64,000 nucleotides of DNA from Ascidia mentula (taxonomy: Eukaryota; Chordata; Ascidiacea; Phlebobranchia; Ascidiidae): the NCBI GenBank assembly GCA_947561715.1, contig OX387199.1, forward strand, positions 10,297,001 to 10,361,000, read 5' to 3'. Of the stretch, positions 11,901 to 23,721 are shown piece by piece (position 1 is the stretch's first letter; every line of letters begins with the position of its first letter). The notes beneath the pieces were generated by a model, which was given only the letters and a program-made list of their open reading frames with translations, did not search any database and was not told the origin of the DNA. The position numbers were made by a program, and so were the translations under genes.

Positions 11901-14900
11901 TGTAGAGCCTACCAAAGTACCATTTTGATTTATGTATTTTCCCAAATTACATTTGGGTATATCATAACTATGCAAAAACTTTTTGACCGAATCACTTTAT
12001 TATACTTAAAATCCAAGGGAATAATTCACGAATCAAATTTAGTATCAAAATGTAAAGTGGGGTGTTTAACTCTAAATTGAAAGATAATACGACTGTCTTT
12101 GGCAGATACTTTCTACTGTAGTAAACACAATGAGACTCTCATTTTGATACTAAATTAAATAAACATGATAGATGGCAATTCAATCATTCAACAAACAAGT
12201 TAAAAATGTTTGCAATAGGAAATAAAGGACTGCACGTTTAACATCAACATCTTATCACTTTTATCATCAAATTTTAATAAACTAGACTTTAAACAATAAT
12301 GTATGCCTATTTACCAAAAATCCAGATGAGTTGTCTAGCAGGCACCTTAGCCTGCAGATAAATGACCTATGCATCAACCCCTTCTCTGATAGTTCTACAG
12401 ACAAGAATAGAGGAGTGCATCACAAAAATACAGGAGTGATTTTTAAATGTTTAAAAGTAATAGGCTATTTAAATTCTGTGTACGAGTCGATTGTAATGAA
12501 ACAACTTAAAAATCACAACTGAAATTTAATTTATGAAATATTACAACTGAATGTTATACCTACGACACTAAATGTTTGCAACGTATAAAACCTTCTGTAG
12601 GAGTCATGGTGCCAGTTGGGAAGCCCTGTTTTTTTATTGTTTCACTAAGCAACATTTTTGCAACGATAAAAGTTTTTTTATCCATATTTACCCTTAAACA
12701 TGTCTGGAGAAAACCCGTATTTTGCATATTCAGGCATCGTTGGTGGATCACCCTCCTGTGGAGGCTCTGGAGGAGCCTGCTGGGGGTTGAGCTGCATGTG
12801 TCGCTGAAAAATTTCCCGGTCTTCCGCATGGATTAAGTCCAGCATTGATTGATTCATCACATCACACTTTCAAAAATTTAAACACAAGATGTTAAGAAAA
12901 GCAATTTATATATTGTATCAGTAGAACGTTGGACTACACACCCATTCAAAGTCTTTCAGATAAATCTTTATGTTTGATTCATGCTGAACAAAGTCTTGTC
13001 TAAATGTAAGATCTTACCTGTGGAAATCCAAGATAGTCCTGCACAGTTTCAGAGACATGAAAAATATTGTAGTCTTGTGTGACAACCACAATAAACCCAT
13101 GTAGTGCCTGAACAAATCATGAGGTCAAGAACAGGTTCTATTTCATTTCTGTGATTCATTGCTGATATAAGAGTAAATCCACAACCAAACATATTGCTAT
13201 TAACTTATTTTAACTAAATATATTCAAGTGTTTTACCATTAGGGAAAGTTGACTCTCTGTTTCTGTGAATGGCAACTGGTCTTGCAACTTGGGCACCATC
13301 TGCCCGAGTTGTTCCAATTCATTGTTGTCTGACAGTTCAGCTTAAAACACATTCATTTATTGACTTTGTGAAGGACCCTTGTTAAAATGGTATGAAATCA
13401 AACTACACAGAGACTTAACATGGATTTTAGTTTTTCTTTTAAGTTTGTGACATGTGTATTTTTGGTCAAAAATGTATTTGTTGGACATGTTAAGGTAACT
13501 TATTTGTTGTTAGAGCATAGTTTTTTCATTACATAAAAAAGTGTTGGTCGGCAGCGCCAAACCCAGACGCCCTATCGTCTACACATCATGGCGTGGCCCT
13601 AAGGCGCCCTGCTTATTGGAGTGGAACTGTTAGCGTGCGAAGCGAGCGTTTCTTTTGCCCTCAGATCGCTACACTGCTGGTCTTCTTAGCTTCGTCTTGT
13701 TTCTTTTACGCTCAGTGGAGCACAGGCGCTTCGAGGTGGTGGCGAAACGGTTGGTTTTTTTGTGTTAGTACTGCACGTCCTCCACGCATGAAAGCGCACG
13801 TTACTGTCCCTTGTAATCGCTTTTGTGCAACTTTAGAAGCGTTGCCAGTGTGGTGCACAACTGGCATTTCTGCGAGAGTGCTTCTGTGGCCGGTAATGAT
13901 TTAGTTCACTCTCGCTGCTCGAAAAGTTCATTTATCGATTCGGAAAAGAGCGTCTGCAAAAGCCATCTTTTTATTTTCCACGAGTCTGGAAACTTCGCAG
14001 CCTGAATCATGGAACAAGAAGTTTACAACAACATTCCATTCAATCGAAAAAAAAACGAACGTTGGTGATAAAGTTGTAAGATTTCGTTAACGTTAAAACG
14101 GACCTTTAATCACGCTAGTGTAAGAGACCCTTTGCCCAGTTCTCATGGCTGAAACCCTGCAAAAAATACGTGACAAGAAAAACATATTTGCGGACTATCA
14201 CTACACTGCTTTTATTTGTGACCACTACACGTGGTGAAGCAGTTTCTAATGCAAATGTGGTTTTTGCTTTAGTTTCCTCCTAATTATAGGCTATAGCAGA
14301 ATAATATTGCCGGAACTCACCGATATTACTCTACAAACATAATTGTCAGTACAAAATGGTAGGGCAAATAAATTTCTTTGGCAGTGTATTCCGCACGCCA
14401 GTTATCGCTAAACAAACAACTGCAACAAAAGGCCAATACCGGCCATGTTTTCGTACCTCTGAACAAACCGGATTTGTGTTGAAGATAACGTGTGTTACGC
14501 TTTCAATCCAACCTTGTATGCCGAGCAAGGAGTGCCTTTACTTTGGATTTTGATAACGGAGGTAAGTAACATGTTGTTTGTGAAAGGCTGTTGTATTTTT
14601 ATTAAAATGATCAGAAACAGCGCTGACGGCACAATGTCTGCACTGTACCACTCGAAATGCGCAAGTGGTATGTATACAGTAATGCAATTATATGCCATCA
14701 CAACTGTTTAGGCCAAGTCCGGATAGATTTCATTGTCAGATGCAATACACTATTGTTTGCTTGGTCGCACAACGCCACTATTCATTTGGGTAGTTATTTG
14801 GCATTGACACAAAACTATTATGAAACAAATTAGTAATTTCCAAGCACGAGGAAACAAAATGAATTTTCTGTGTTTTATTACATCATACTGAACAGGCTTA

Positions 14901-17466
14901 CCGGCATAATAGGTTTTGTTCCGGAAATAAGCAACTGCCAGACGCAATATTGAAAGCTTGTCAAGCTTGTTTAAAACTTCATCAGTGAACGGAATGGACT
15001 TTGCCAAGTGGTCGAGCTCAGTATTGAGTCTGTCCCGGTGCCTTTTGCTGGGGTTGGTCTTAGTTTCCTCCTGCGAAGCTTCCTTCTCTCTGAATTACAA
15101 GCAATTCATTAATATTGCAGTAGCTGCGACTGTGACTGTATCCTACATAAGGAACAACAGCGCAAAAAATGTTCCACAAATTTTGCTTTGCCAAAGTTGA
15201 GAAACAGCAGTTTCAGAATTTGGTTGCTGCTGCGCAATTTTAAATGTGTAACTTTACCGAAGTAAACACAGCAAAAAATGTATCCTGCGCGATAAATGGC
15301 GTCATAATCTCGACAAATGTAACGCAAAAGTTTACGTGACTGGCGACAACCATGAGCACTTCGTGATATAGCAGATCATGTCTTGTTGCTGTGTTCATAT
15401 TTATTTGCTGGAAATGGGGATGACGCAGCAATGCTGTGGAGCCTTCTTGTTTTGCGCCGAAAGATTACTTCCGAAAACTATTTTATGGACGTGTCTATTG
15501 CCAAAACCAGAAAAAACAATTTCTTTTCAATTGTAGAGCAAAGAGCAACGTAATTTGTTCGATGAAAGTTCAGGAAGTTGTTGCAATGCGTCGACAACTC
15601 CGAATTCCTTCAGTAGTTCTTTAAACGAAAATTAGAAAATAATCCTCAAAAAATGTAGCCTATACCACAATATGAGTTGCTGTACGAACCAGAAACCACT
15701 TTCTATGTTATGTTAATTTTGCGCAATCTTATGTAACCTTGGGTAGCCTACATTGTAACCATTTTCTGATAATCTGTAATTGTTAATAAAGGTCGCATCG
15801 TCGCTAGGGCGACATTGTACCCTATGAAAACACCTGGCATCTGCTGCTGTCGATCTAATGCTAATCGGATGTTGATGCGAGTGCGGAAGCGTCCATTTTG
15901 TGTGACATTCCGCATTCCATTACCGTGCACAAGACAAACAAGGATGTGAAACACGTTTGCCTTCAACGAATTACGTTACGTTTACACACTGACAAATAAC
16001 ATGCACCTGTCAACCAATAACAGCCCACAGTACATGGTCATGGGAAATGTTAGGCGGAAAACAAAGATAATGTTGCGACGTACAGATGCCTGATTTTGTA
16101 GAATGACAGCTAAGGTGTTGTTGTTTACTGGTTAAAGGGCATGTTGGCAGGTTGATCTTGTGAGTCAGTAATGGGTTTGCCCACCAACCAACCATGCTGG
16201 TAAAACAAAATCCCTTTATCACATTGATCACTGATAGAAGTCTAAATTAATCCGCTTTTTATTTGGTGTGTGCTGACGGTGTGTACATTTGACTGATTAA
16301 GACTAACCAATTAAAATAAAAGCCATTTCCCACAAAATTATATTGCGTGCTATGCATGAAACACAAACACGAAAAACTCTGGATAAACTTGGATTAGGTC
16401 ATTGTTACTGATGAAGCGTTTTTGAAACTTAATAACCTTGCAGCAGCTAATAATTTATTTACATGGTTAAAAATATTTGTTGTTGTTGGTGACCGTTCAG
16501 TGACGATAACCATCAATTTTACGCCAGAACAAGTCAATAATGGAAAAACAAAGTGCGGTCAAAACAGCAGTACTTTTTATTCACCAAAGGAAGCAGGCGA
16601 GCAAGCGTTTGACATTTATCTGCTGCTTGGCAAATGCTGACAATGTTCCTGGTTCCAAACTCGTTCTATGGGCTGGAAACCGTTTGATATTTCGTAGCTG
16701 GCAGGAAACGTTACTACACTGCCAAAGCTCTTGCGAGAGGGATTGACAGTACCTAGGAGTTTTGACATGAAAGCTACAATCAATATGCTCTTGCTATGTT
16801 TCCCTTGCAACATAATCAAAGCAACGCCGTCATGAGTTTGTTGCGGTACACAAGTTTAAACTTGATTGAAATCAGATCTACTTGCGTTTTCTTTGAAAAG
16901 CGTAATGGTAAGTAAATCTTTGGGAAATTTCAATTCAGTTTATTTTTTGACCCTGTCATTTATCAAAGTATGTTTAAAGAGATCACAACAACCAACTTGT
17001 ATTGGCGTCAAAGGTAAAATCATTGGTATTTGGATTCTTCTCGGCCGAAAGCAAGATGGACGACGTTGCGTGACAAGGCACGCGGAGCCTAGCGGCGATT
17101 TTTTTTTATTTTGCCTTATCATTCTATTTCGCCCTTTGTTGACGTTCCACCCGCTGGTTTCACCGTGAACCTCTAATTTCTTTCGTAGATATGGTGGCGA
17201 TGACAGAATCGTGCGCTATTGGGCATGGTTGTCAGCTGAGGGATCATGATACCCATATTCTAACAGACATTGCACCCGTTGATTTTACAACAAAAGTAAA
17301 AGTTATAAACGTGACAACATCAAAGAAATTGTCCATTTCTTGACATCAGTTAAATTAAATACAAAAAGACGCGGAATGAGAAGGAATCTTACTTCTTGGT
17401 TTGAGGCCGCCGTCTCTTTTTTACAGCATACTGGGTTCCGTTGTTGGCTACTTGAACACCCGACAT
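8911..17466 (-). CDS. AHR: Aryl hydrocarbon receptor (bHLH-PAS transcription factor)
   Basis: Fifteen coding exons, all GT/AG and in frame: 17393-17466, 14902-15089, 13237-13340, 13018-13107, 12692-12866, 12315-12394, 11706-11908, 11363-11469, 11162-11303, 10079-11093, 9733-9864, 9551-9674, 9422-9465, 9290-9349 and 8911-9048, giving 891 residues. It is a ligand-regulated transcription factor that pairs with ARNT and binds xenobiotic response elements. Residues 37-87 form the basic helix-loop-helix, with the AHR-type basic region [15 protein letters not shown] follows ([19 protein letters not shown]), then [20 protein letters not shown] covers about 280-388, including [42 protein letters not shown] and [14 protein letters not shown]. 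The remaining 500 residues are rich in Gln, Asn, Pro and Ser, as in AHR activation domains. The donor after exon 7 (AA|GTTTGT) is weak but is the only one keeping [12 protein letters not shown] intact. The 5' UTR is not resolved. Confidence 0.95.
13631..13640 (+). promoter_or_regulatory. Candidate xenobiotic response element in AHR intron 2
   Basis: TAGCGTGCGA matches the extended AHR-ARNT consensus (T/G)NGCGTG(A/C)(G/C)A at every position. A looser core TGGCGTG lies 36 bp upstream at 13589-13595. The surroundings (about 13540-14000) are noticeably more GC-rich than the rest of the intron. Binding is inferred from sequence only. Confidence 0.4.
17066..17075 (+). promoter_or_regulatory. Candidate xenobiotic response element in AHR intron 1
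   Basis: TTGCGTGACA matches the extended AHR-ARNT consensus fully. It lies about 320 bp inside the first intron of AHR, so it could serve autoregulation. A further core (TTGCGTG on the minus strand) is at 17819-17825, about 350 bp upstream of the AHR start codon. Confidence 0.4.
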
Positions 17467-20400
17467 CGCGAAACTGAAAACAGACAGGCTTTCTTCTCAA
17501 CAAACGTACATGCGATTTTATGACAAATTCTTGTAGCGAAACACTTTCAAAGTCTCTTTTCTGTAAACTTTTCTATCAGATCTATTTGTGACTACCAAAG
17601 CTTCAATCAACAAAAAATCAATATCTTATACATGTTATTTCGTAAAGCTGCCGTAATGGTGTTATCCAAAATATGCCTGTTGCGCGAAATCGTTCTCTCT
17701 CGAAAGGGAAGCAAAAGAGGTAGACAAGCCAGCTACGTCACGGTTCTCCCGTTTTTTGGCTGTTTGCTCTTCTCCGGGCCTCAGCTCTGAGCAGTGGAGC
17801 ACATACACGTGCGCGAAGCACGCAAAATCGTCCGCACACCCATGAGACACGAGGAAACACGTAAAAGAAGTTTTTTCATTGAGGCAGACAGAAACGTGAT
17901 TTTTGCGCGGCTTTTTGCTTTTGTTCAAATCGAGATTTATTGAAGATTGCCCTTTGGCTATTTAACGTACATTTGTGGTTATGCTAAATCGTATAGCCAA
18001 GAAATCACTAAATTTCAAAACATCGAGATCATTTTGCTCCAAATAAATAAAATGGCTCTTCCAAGAAGCGGTCACAAATTACCGGAAAACCCCAGAGCTT
18101 CTCTTTCTCATGGTCTGCAATACAACTACATTGGCACCTGTTTACAAATTTGTTTTGGCCTAAAGAATGACGCCAAGCAACTGTACTGCGATAAACAGGT
18201 TAATCATTAAATAATTCCGCGGCTCTCGCTGTGATAAACCCCCAAGTCCATATCCGGCTTTTCCATTTTGCGAATACTGATTGCTATAACAACACCTTCT
18301 TCCCACTGTTGGCAAACTTTTGGTGAATGCTTCGTCTCAAGCCAGTTTACAGTTTATGATTACGTTATGCAAGTTTGTGTTGGAAACCGGTGTTTTTGCC
18401 AGAACTGAAACGAGGTTACTGCGCTGCAGGGAGGAAGTAGCTGTCTGAAACGACGGACTCCGTCTGTATTTCAAAGAGAAAGTCATTTTGTTGTGCTGGG
18501 ACCTACTGCAAGCAGTTAACAAAAATTATCGATTTAACTTTGAGCAAAACTGCATTTCTAACGTTATGACATTAAAAATATAAACGTCACATTCTTCAAA
18601 TGACGAAAAAAGTATTGTTGGTTGTCGTCATAAAAAATATCAATCTACTTTTTCCATGTCTATCCTTTCGCAAATGTGGCGCTCGTCTCTTATTCTGATG
18701 CGCCTGCAGGCATATATGCCTACAGCGCGGTTCGATATAAACAAACATAACGAGTGTTTGTTTGATTTTTGGTTTGAGGAGATGCAGCCGTAAGCGCAAA
18801 TTAAAGCATCGATCGTCTGCGTTTTTAGTCTAGAAAGTTCCTTGGCATCCGCCTCTTTCGAGTATTTGTCAATCACGGGTATCTGCTGTTATTTTAGCGG
18901 AAAATTCCTGGGAGAGTTAAAACACTAGGGCACGGTCAAAAATATCAATTTTCTGTTTTGGTATTATTCTGAAACACTTTTAAATCTTTTATCAATGTGA
19001 TGACATTATATTTTCACATATACTCTAGACAAATGGATGTTTTTTTAGTCAAACTTCCCAAGCTCTTACTTTAGTTCCGAGAAAACTGAGGTAATTATTG
19101 CCTACGTCATAATCCCTAACTTCACGATAGGTTACGTGGGTTCGCGATTAACAATAACAAACTTGCGGTCGTTTGACCAATTTTCTCCTTCGTAAAGCTG
19201 AGGTATCGCCGTTTCACCTAAATCCCAATTGCTTGTTTTTGCAAGCAACAATAAACTTTTTGGATTGTCAAGTTCCCGGAGAGCCGCCAGCCTTCACGTT
19301 CGGAGATAAAAATCTTCAAAGATTATCAGCATTTTTGTTTTGCCTTGGCCTGCTGTTTTTCTTTTTGAATTTTGACTTTCAAATGTCGAACTCTCGCAGT
19401 TGGCAATTCATCAACGTCGGGGTAATGGCCACACACCCCTGTTTGACTTATAATGACGCGATAAGAAGTTGGAGGGACAGCACATTATTTCGTGACGCGA
19501 GCTCAGTTCTAGCAATTTATTCCACCATGTTGTTATTTACGTTGAGGTAATGGCCGAGACGCATGTGTCAATCTTGCCAAATATGATTTGAAATGTTTTA
19601 TCCTGCATACTTTAAAGTCATTGGGTGTTTTCAGTTGCCAAAAAACGACAAACTAATTCTTTAAGGTATCACCTAAATTTGTTGCGCGCTGAAAAATTCT
19701 TCTACAAATATTGTTGTTGAAATAATTTCCATCTTTACAGTGAAGTTAGAATATTCTCTCATGAAAAACAAGATATTCAGAATACATATGTTTGATAAAA
19801 TGCAGTAAAAAATATGGCTGTTTAGACAAGAAATATAGCTATTTGCTTTCGCCCCCCCCCCCAAAAAAAAAGAATATTTGCAGTAAAATAGCACTGTTTA
19901 TGGTATGTGTGTAATTCGCAAACAGTTTTGCAGAAAACATCGTGTCAGTTCCAGTGTTTACCGAGGCTTACAGAAGGGCGAAGTGTTTATGGTTTCCTGG
20001 GGCAAAAGAATTACCACGAAGCCCGTTTTGTACAATCATTCCGCTTGGCCGTAAGCGACCCAAAACTAATTCCCCAACCAATGAGTGGAAAACAAACTAC
20101 GTCAAGGGGTCATGCACCACTGCGCATCGCGCGATCTTATCGCGCCGCCTTTTTTTCGCAGCGTTGCTCTTGATGTGTCACAACTGGTAACTGAGACCAT
20201 ACCTTCACCGTGTTTTTGCCAAAGTCTTATCAACTGGAGCCCAGCGTCGACGCTTTGTTGTCACCACGGCAAGCAAAGTGTGCCCGACTTAAGGGCCCTG
20301 CGGGCGGACCTTGTTGACCGCACCCGGTTTCTGGACGCGGCTCACTGGCGTTTACGGCAGCCGGGCAGAATTGACCTGACTCATTCCGGGAAAGCCACCA

Positions 20401-20669
20401 AACAAAGGCTGTCACAACATTCAAACACGCCGAGATTTTCCCTCGAAAAGGGGCTGAAAGTTCCAGTTGATTTTGGACGATTTGCTCGCACTTGCGTTCC
20501 CCCCCTCACTCCCTCCCGAGCATCGCTATGTTGTGGTAAGCGCCCCACTGTTTGTTTAAAGTGAGTTCGGCGCGCATCTCAGAAGACTTGCTTCTCGTTC
20601 CTCAGCTGCGGCGACCACCGAATGAGAAAAAGATAAAAATATCGCTCTTGGGGCATCGTTTTCGCTTGT

Positions 20670-20679
20670 TCGCACGCAA
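20670..20679 (-). promoter_or_regulatory. Candidate xenobiotic response element between AHR and CYP1
   Basis: On the minus strand this reads TTGCGTGCGA, a full match to the extended AHR-ARNT consensus. It is about 3.2 kb upstream of the AHR start codon and about 3 kb past the CYP1 stop codon. Confidence 0.38.
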
Positions 20680-22550
20680 TCGCTAAACTCCACCCAACCG
20701 TCTCGCATTCACCCCCTAGCGGCAAATGGGATTTTGCCGGTCTAAAAATGAACAAACATAAACTTTCACATATACTAGCCGTCGACATTCTGTTTCGAAA
20801 AGTATGTAAACTTGTACAGCCTGAAGCGTAATAGTGGGCGCTTGTGAAAAGCAGTTTGGTAGCTTATCAGACGCCCAACTTTAATTTGAAAGGCGCAGCA
20901 ATAGTTAAATCACTATAGGCTGCATTAATTGCGGCTTTGTTGTGTCACTAGTCATTACCTCTTTTCAGCTCAATGTCTGACATTTGTGAAGGATGTAGAT
21001 TTTGTAATGACACGCTTCAAAAATTGCTAATACGTTCCCGTGCTTTAATAAGCGCGCTTGTAAAGCTGCCCGCAACACTTTATCAATTCATTCTTGTGAG
21101 GTCGATTTCAGCTACACCACCGGAAGATGCGCCCTGTAAATGATTCCTGACAAGTCAATTTACTTAGCATGCGAGACAGAAGTGTGCGTGACCAACGGTC
21201 ACAGTCAAATGGCTGCCGTTTGTCTGGGTATGTGACCGCGTAAAATGGAAATGCCCGTTGTTGTGTAGTTTAAAACTAAGCGGTCTTGGACAAAGTTTTC
21301 ATCTTTTTGATTCCAGCCTTTTCTATATGGAACGCTTTTCCATCCACCCCACGTTAGTCCATTGGTTTATGTCTAATTATTTACACACAAAATTGGTTCC
21401 AACTCGAATCACTTGTTTTTTGTCATTTTTTTATCAACTTACCCACAAAGTTTTGTTCTTGAGAAATATTACTCACAAAACATGTGATTAAAATCCGCAG
21501 ATAATATAGTGCCCAAAGTTTAGCAATCAAAAACCACGCGAAATGAAACCTCTCGCCATCCACAGCCACCTCATGAGGCAAGTGGAACACCAATCCCCAA
21601 GTGGCGAGTGATTTTGTTGTAGCGCAACTTATGGTGTCGCCTTTTTCACCACTTTTTTCTAATGGGGTAAAAACGAGAGATGGTCGTTGCAATGGGAGAG
21701 TTTGAAGCACAAGAGAAAAAGGTCGTTGGTGACACTTCTAACTTGTTAATCTTCGAATCACGAAATTTAACAACATGCGGGAATTCTACAAAATGTTGTA
21801 AATAGGAAAAATGTTGTAAATAGGAAGACTGAATACGTTGTGGTACATTTTCTGTTTGTCCGGAAGTATCGCATTAATTACAAAGGACTGCGTTATTACG
21901 GCATGGAAAATAAGATTTGTTTACATGTGTGTAAATTATTCCATAACTTTTACAAGCATTTTTTGCCACATGGTTATTTAAACATGTGGTTTACTATTTA
22001 GTGTGATATACTTTTTGCATGGTTTCCTTTACTTCACGCACGTGGTGAGGTGGCGTCACGTCACAATCGTAGTAACCTTGCGGTGCGAGTTCGTGTGAAC
22101 TCGTGTTGGGTTCATTTGCTAAAACCACGTGAGCGTCGAAATCACGCGCGGGGTCTCCCAACCAAAATAAACGGTTAGGCTTGCTTACATTATAGCACAG
22201 ACGTCGGGAATACATTTAGCGGCGGGAGGCAGTCAGTAGCGCGGTAGGTGGGTAGAAATACTGTTTCAAAACGTAAAATGTTTTGGTGATAAACGTTTGC
22301 GATCGTTAGGAAAATGTTTACTATTAGTTTAGCAGCAGCTTATGAATCAATTAACAACAATGCAGGTATTTTTGTTACGTACATTGTACTATGACGTAGT
22401 GCACACGAAAGTCTAATACAATTAAATATCGATTACATGGTTCACCAGTTTGTGTTCTTGGCGAGAAAGGGCTGTGTTTATGTTAGTCGAAGTCTGGCGA
22501 CACAAACCGGTGGCGGATTCCATTGAAAAGAGTTGTGTAGTAAAGTGGTG

Positions 22551-22798
22551 AGGTCAAACAAAGCAATGAGTTCAACTGCCGTGAACTCAATAGAGGTAAC
22601 GTGCACTCAATCGACGAACTCACAGGCTCTGCGCGAGGTCATACGCCGTCTGGGCGCTTGCTTCTGACCTCGCACGAGTTCGTGAGCACCGAGCAGTCAG
22701 TTCATGTTTGGGACGCCGGTTCAAAACGGAAGACTTGAGTTCATTTCTTGAACTCGTTGCTTTGAATGAACTCACCAAGCCTTTATATCCTGAGTTCA
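22551..22798. promoter_or_regulatory. Cluster of ten nuclear-receptor half-sites
   Basis: Within 248 bp there are ten AGGTCA/AGTTCA hexamers on either strand. Starts are 22551, 22569, 22582 (reverse), 22636, 22665 (reverse), 22699, 22738, 22749 (reverse), 22767 (reverse) and 22793. Two pairs form inverted repeats: GAGTTCA/TGAACTC with a 5-bp spacer (22737-22755), and GCGAGGTCA with its complement at 22633-22641 and 22665-22673. This is the half-site type bound by RXR, PPAR, VDR/PXR-like and related receptors. The sites are seen; an enhancer role is inference, and a decayed repeat family rich in GAGTTC is an alternative. Confidence 0.45.
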
Positions 22799-23392
22799 CA
22801 TCATGCTTAGTCTATCAATGTCATTGTACGATGAGAGTTTCGACCAAAGTCTCACTAAACGAAGGGTCGATCTTATTATCTTGTTGCGACATTATTGCGG
22901 AAAAGTAGATAATTTATTTTTTTAAATGTTTTGAAAACGTTTCAAACATATCTCTTAATCTTTGTGTTAGTTAAAGGTAGTTGTGTTGAAATTGTGAAGT
23001 TTTACATCGTCAAGACTTTTGAACGTACTTTTTCCTCTCGGTTTGTGGTTCATAAAACCCAGACAATCTGGCTCTAGTATGTTCGGAGTTCAATTAAGCA
23101 AATCGCGTGTCGATGGCCGAAAGTTTGCGTGACCCGTTTCGTGCGAAGACCGCCGCACTGCAGACGCCACACACGACACATCGGAAATGTCTTGCGTTTT
23201 TAGCCTGTGAAAATATTGCGTTTCTATGCAAATAAGTAGAACATCCACTAGAAAGGCTTACTACCGCTTAGATGTCGACCCAAAATGCATTTCGTGCGTA
23301 AATACTGATGCGTGATTTTGTAAACATTGCAAGCAAATTAGAAAAAGTGAAGTTGGCCCCCACTGCTTGCTGCAGGGTAGTTTGTATGTTTG

Positions 23393-23398
23393 TTTATT
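23393..23398 (-). terminator. Candidate poly(A) signal of CYP1
   Basis: AATAAA on the minus strand, about 325 bp after the CYP1 stop codon. Confidence 0.35.
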
Positions 23399-23721
23399 TA
23401 AGATATTATCAATATATTAGTAAAAAAGCAACGACACAAAATCTTCAAGGTACTCTGGCAGACGTTGAGCAAGAAAAAAATCAGTATACAACACCTTTTG
23501 TCAACAAACAGTTTCGCCAGGAGAAATCCTGAGTAAACGTGGCATATTAATTCCATACATAGTGGTTAGAGGTTGACAGTAGAATGTGTTTGACGACATG
23601 GAGAAATATAGGCGATACGTTACATTTCAACACCAAGCTGTAACACAAACCACTTACCAATGGTGTAAACGGTCTTTGCACGCACGCGATTCGCATAAAT
23701 CCAAAATGAGGTAACTCCAAA

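Larger units (their letters stand above)
17467..23721. other. AHR upstream and CYP1 downstream interval, no gene supported
   Basis: This 6.2-kb gap lies 5' of AHR and 3' of CYP1. The longest ORF (20085-20564, plus strand, 159 codons) sits in a locally GC-rich stretch with no recognisable domain and no splice context, so I treat it as chance. The gap should contain the AHR promoter and any untranslated first exon. Visible features are XRE cores at 20670-20679, 23103-23109 (TCGCGTG) and 23125-23131 (TTGCGTG), E-boxes CACGTG at 22039-22044 and 22126-22131, a cluster of nuclear-receptor half-sites at 22551-22798, a poly-C/poly-A run near 19852-19870 and a short tandem duplication near 21790-21825. 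Confidence 0.5.

Noticed and set aside
12560..12829. Minus-strand 89-codon ORF overlapping AHR exon 5
   Set aside because: It is a shadow frame. The AHR frame joins exon 5 at 12692 to the exon at 12315-12394 and restores [13 protein letters not shown].
20085..20564. 159-codon plus-strand ORF upstream of AHR
   Set aside because: GC-rich region with several overlapping open frames, no recognisable domain and no splice partners.
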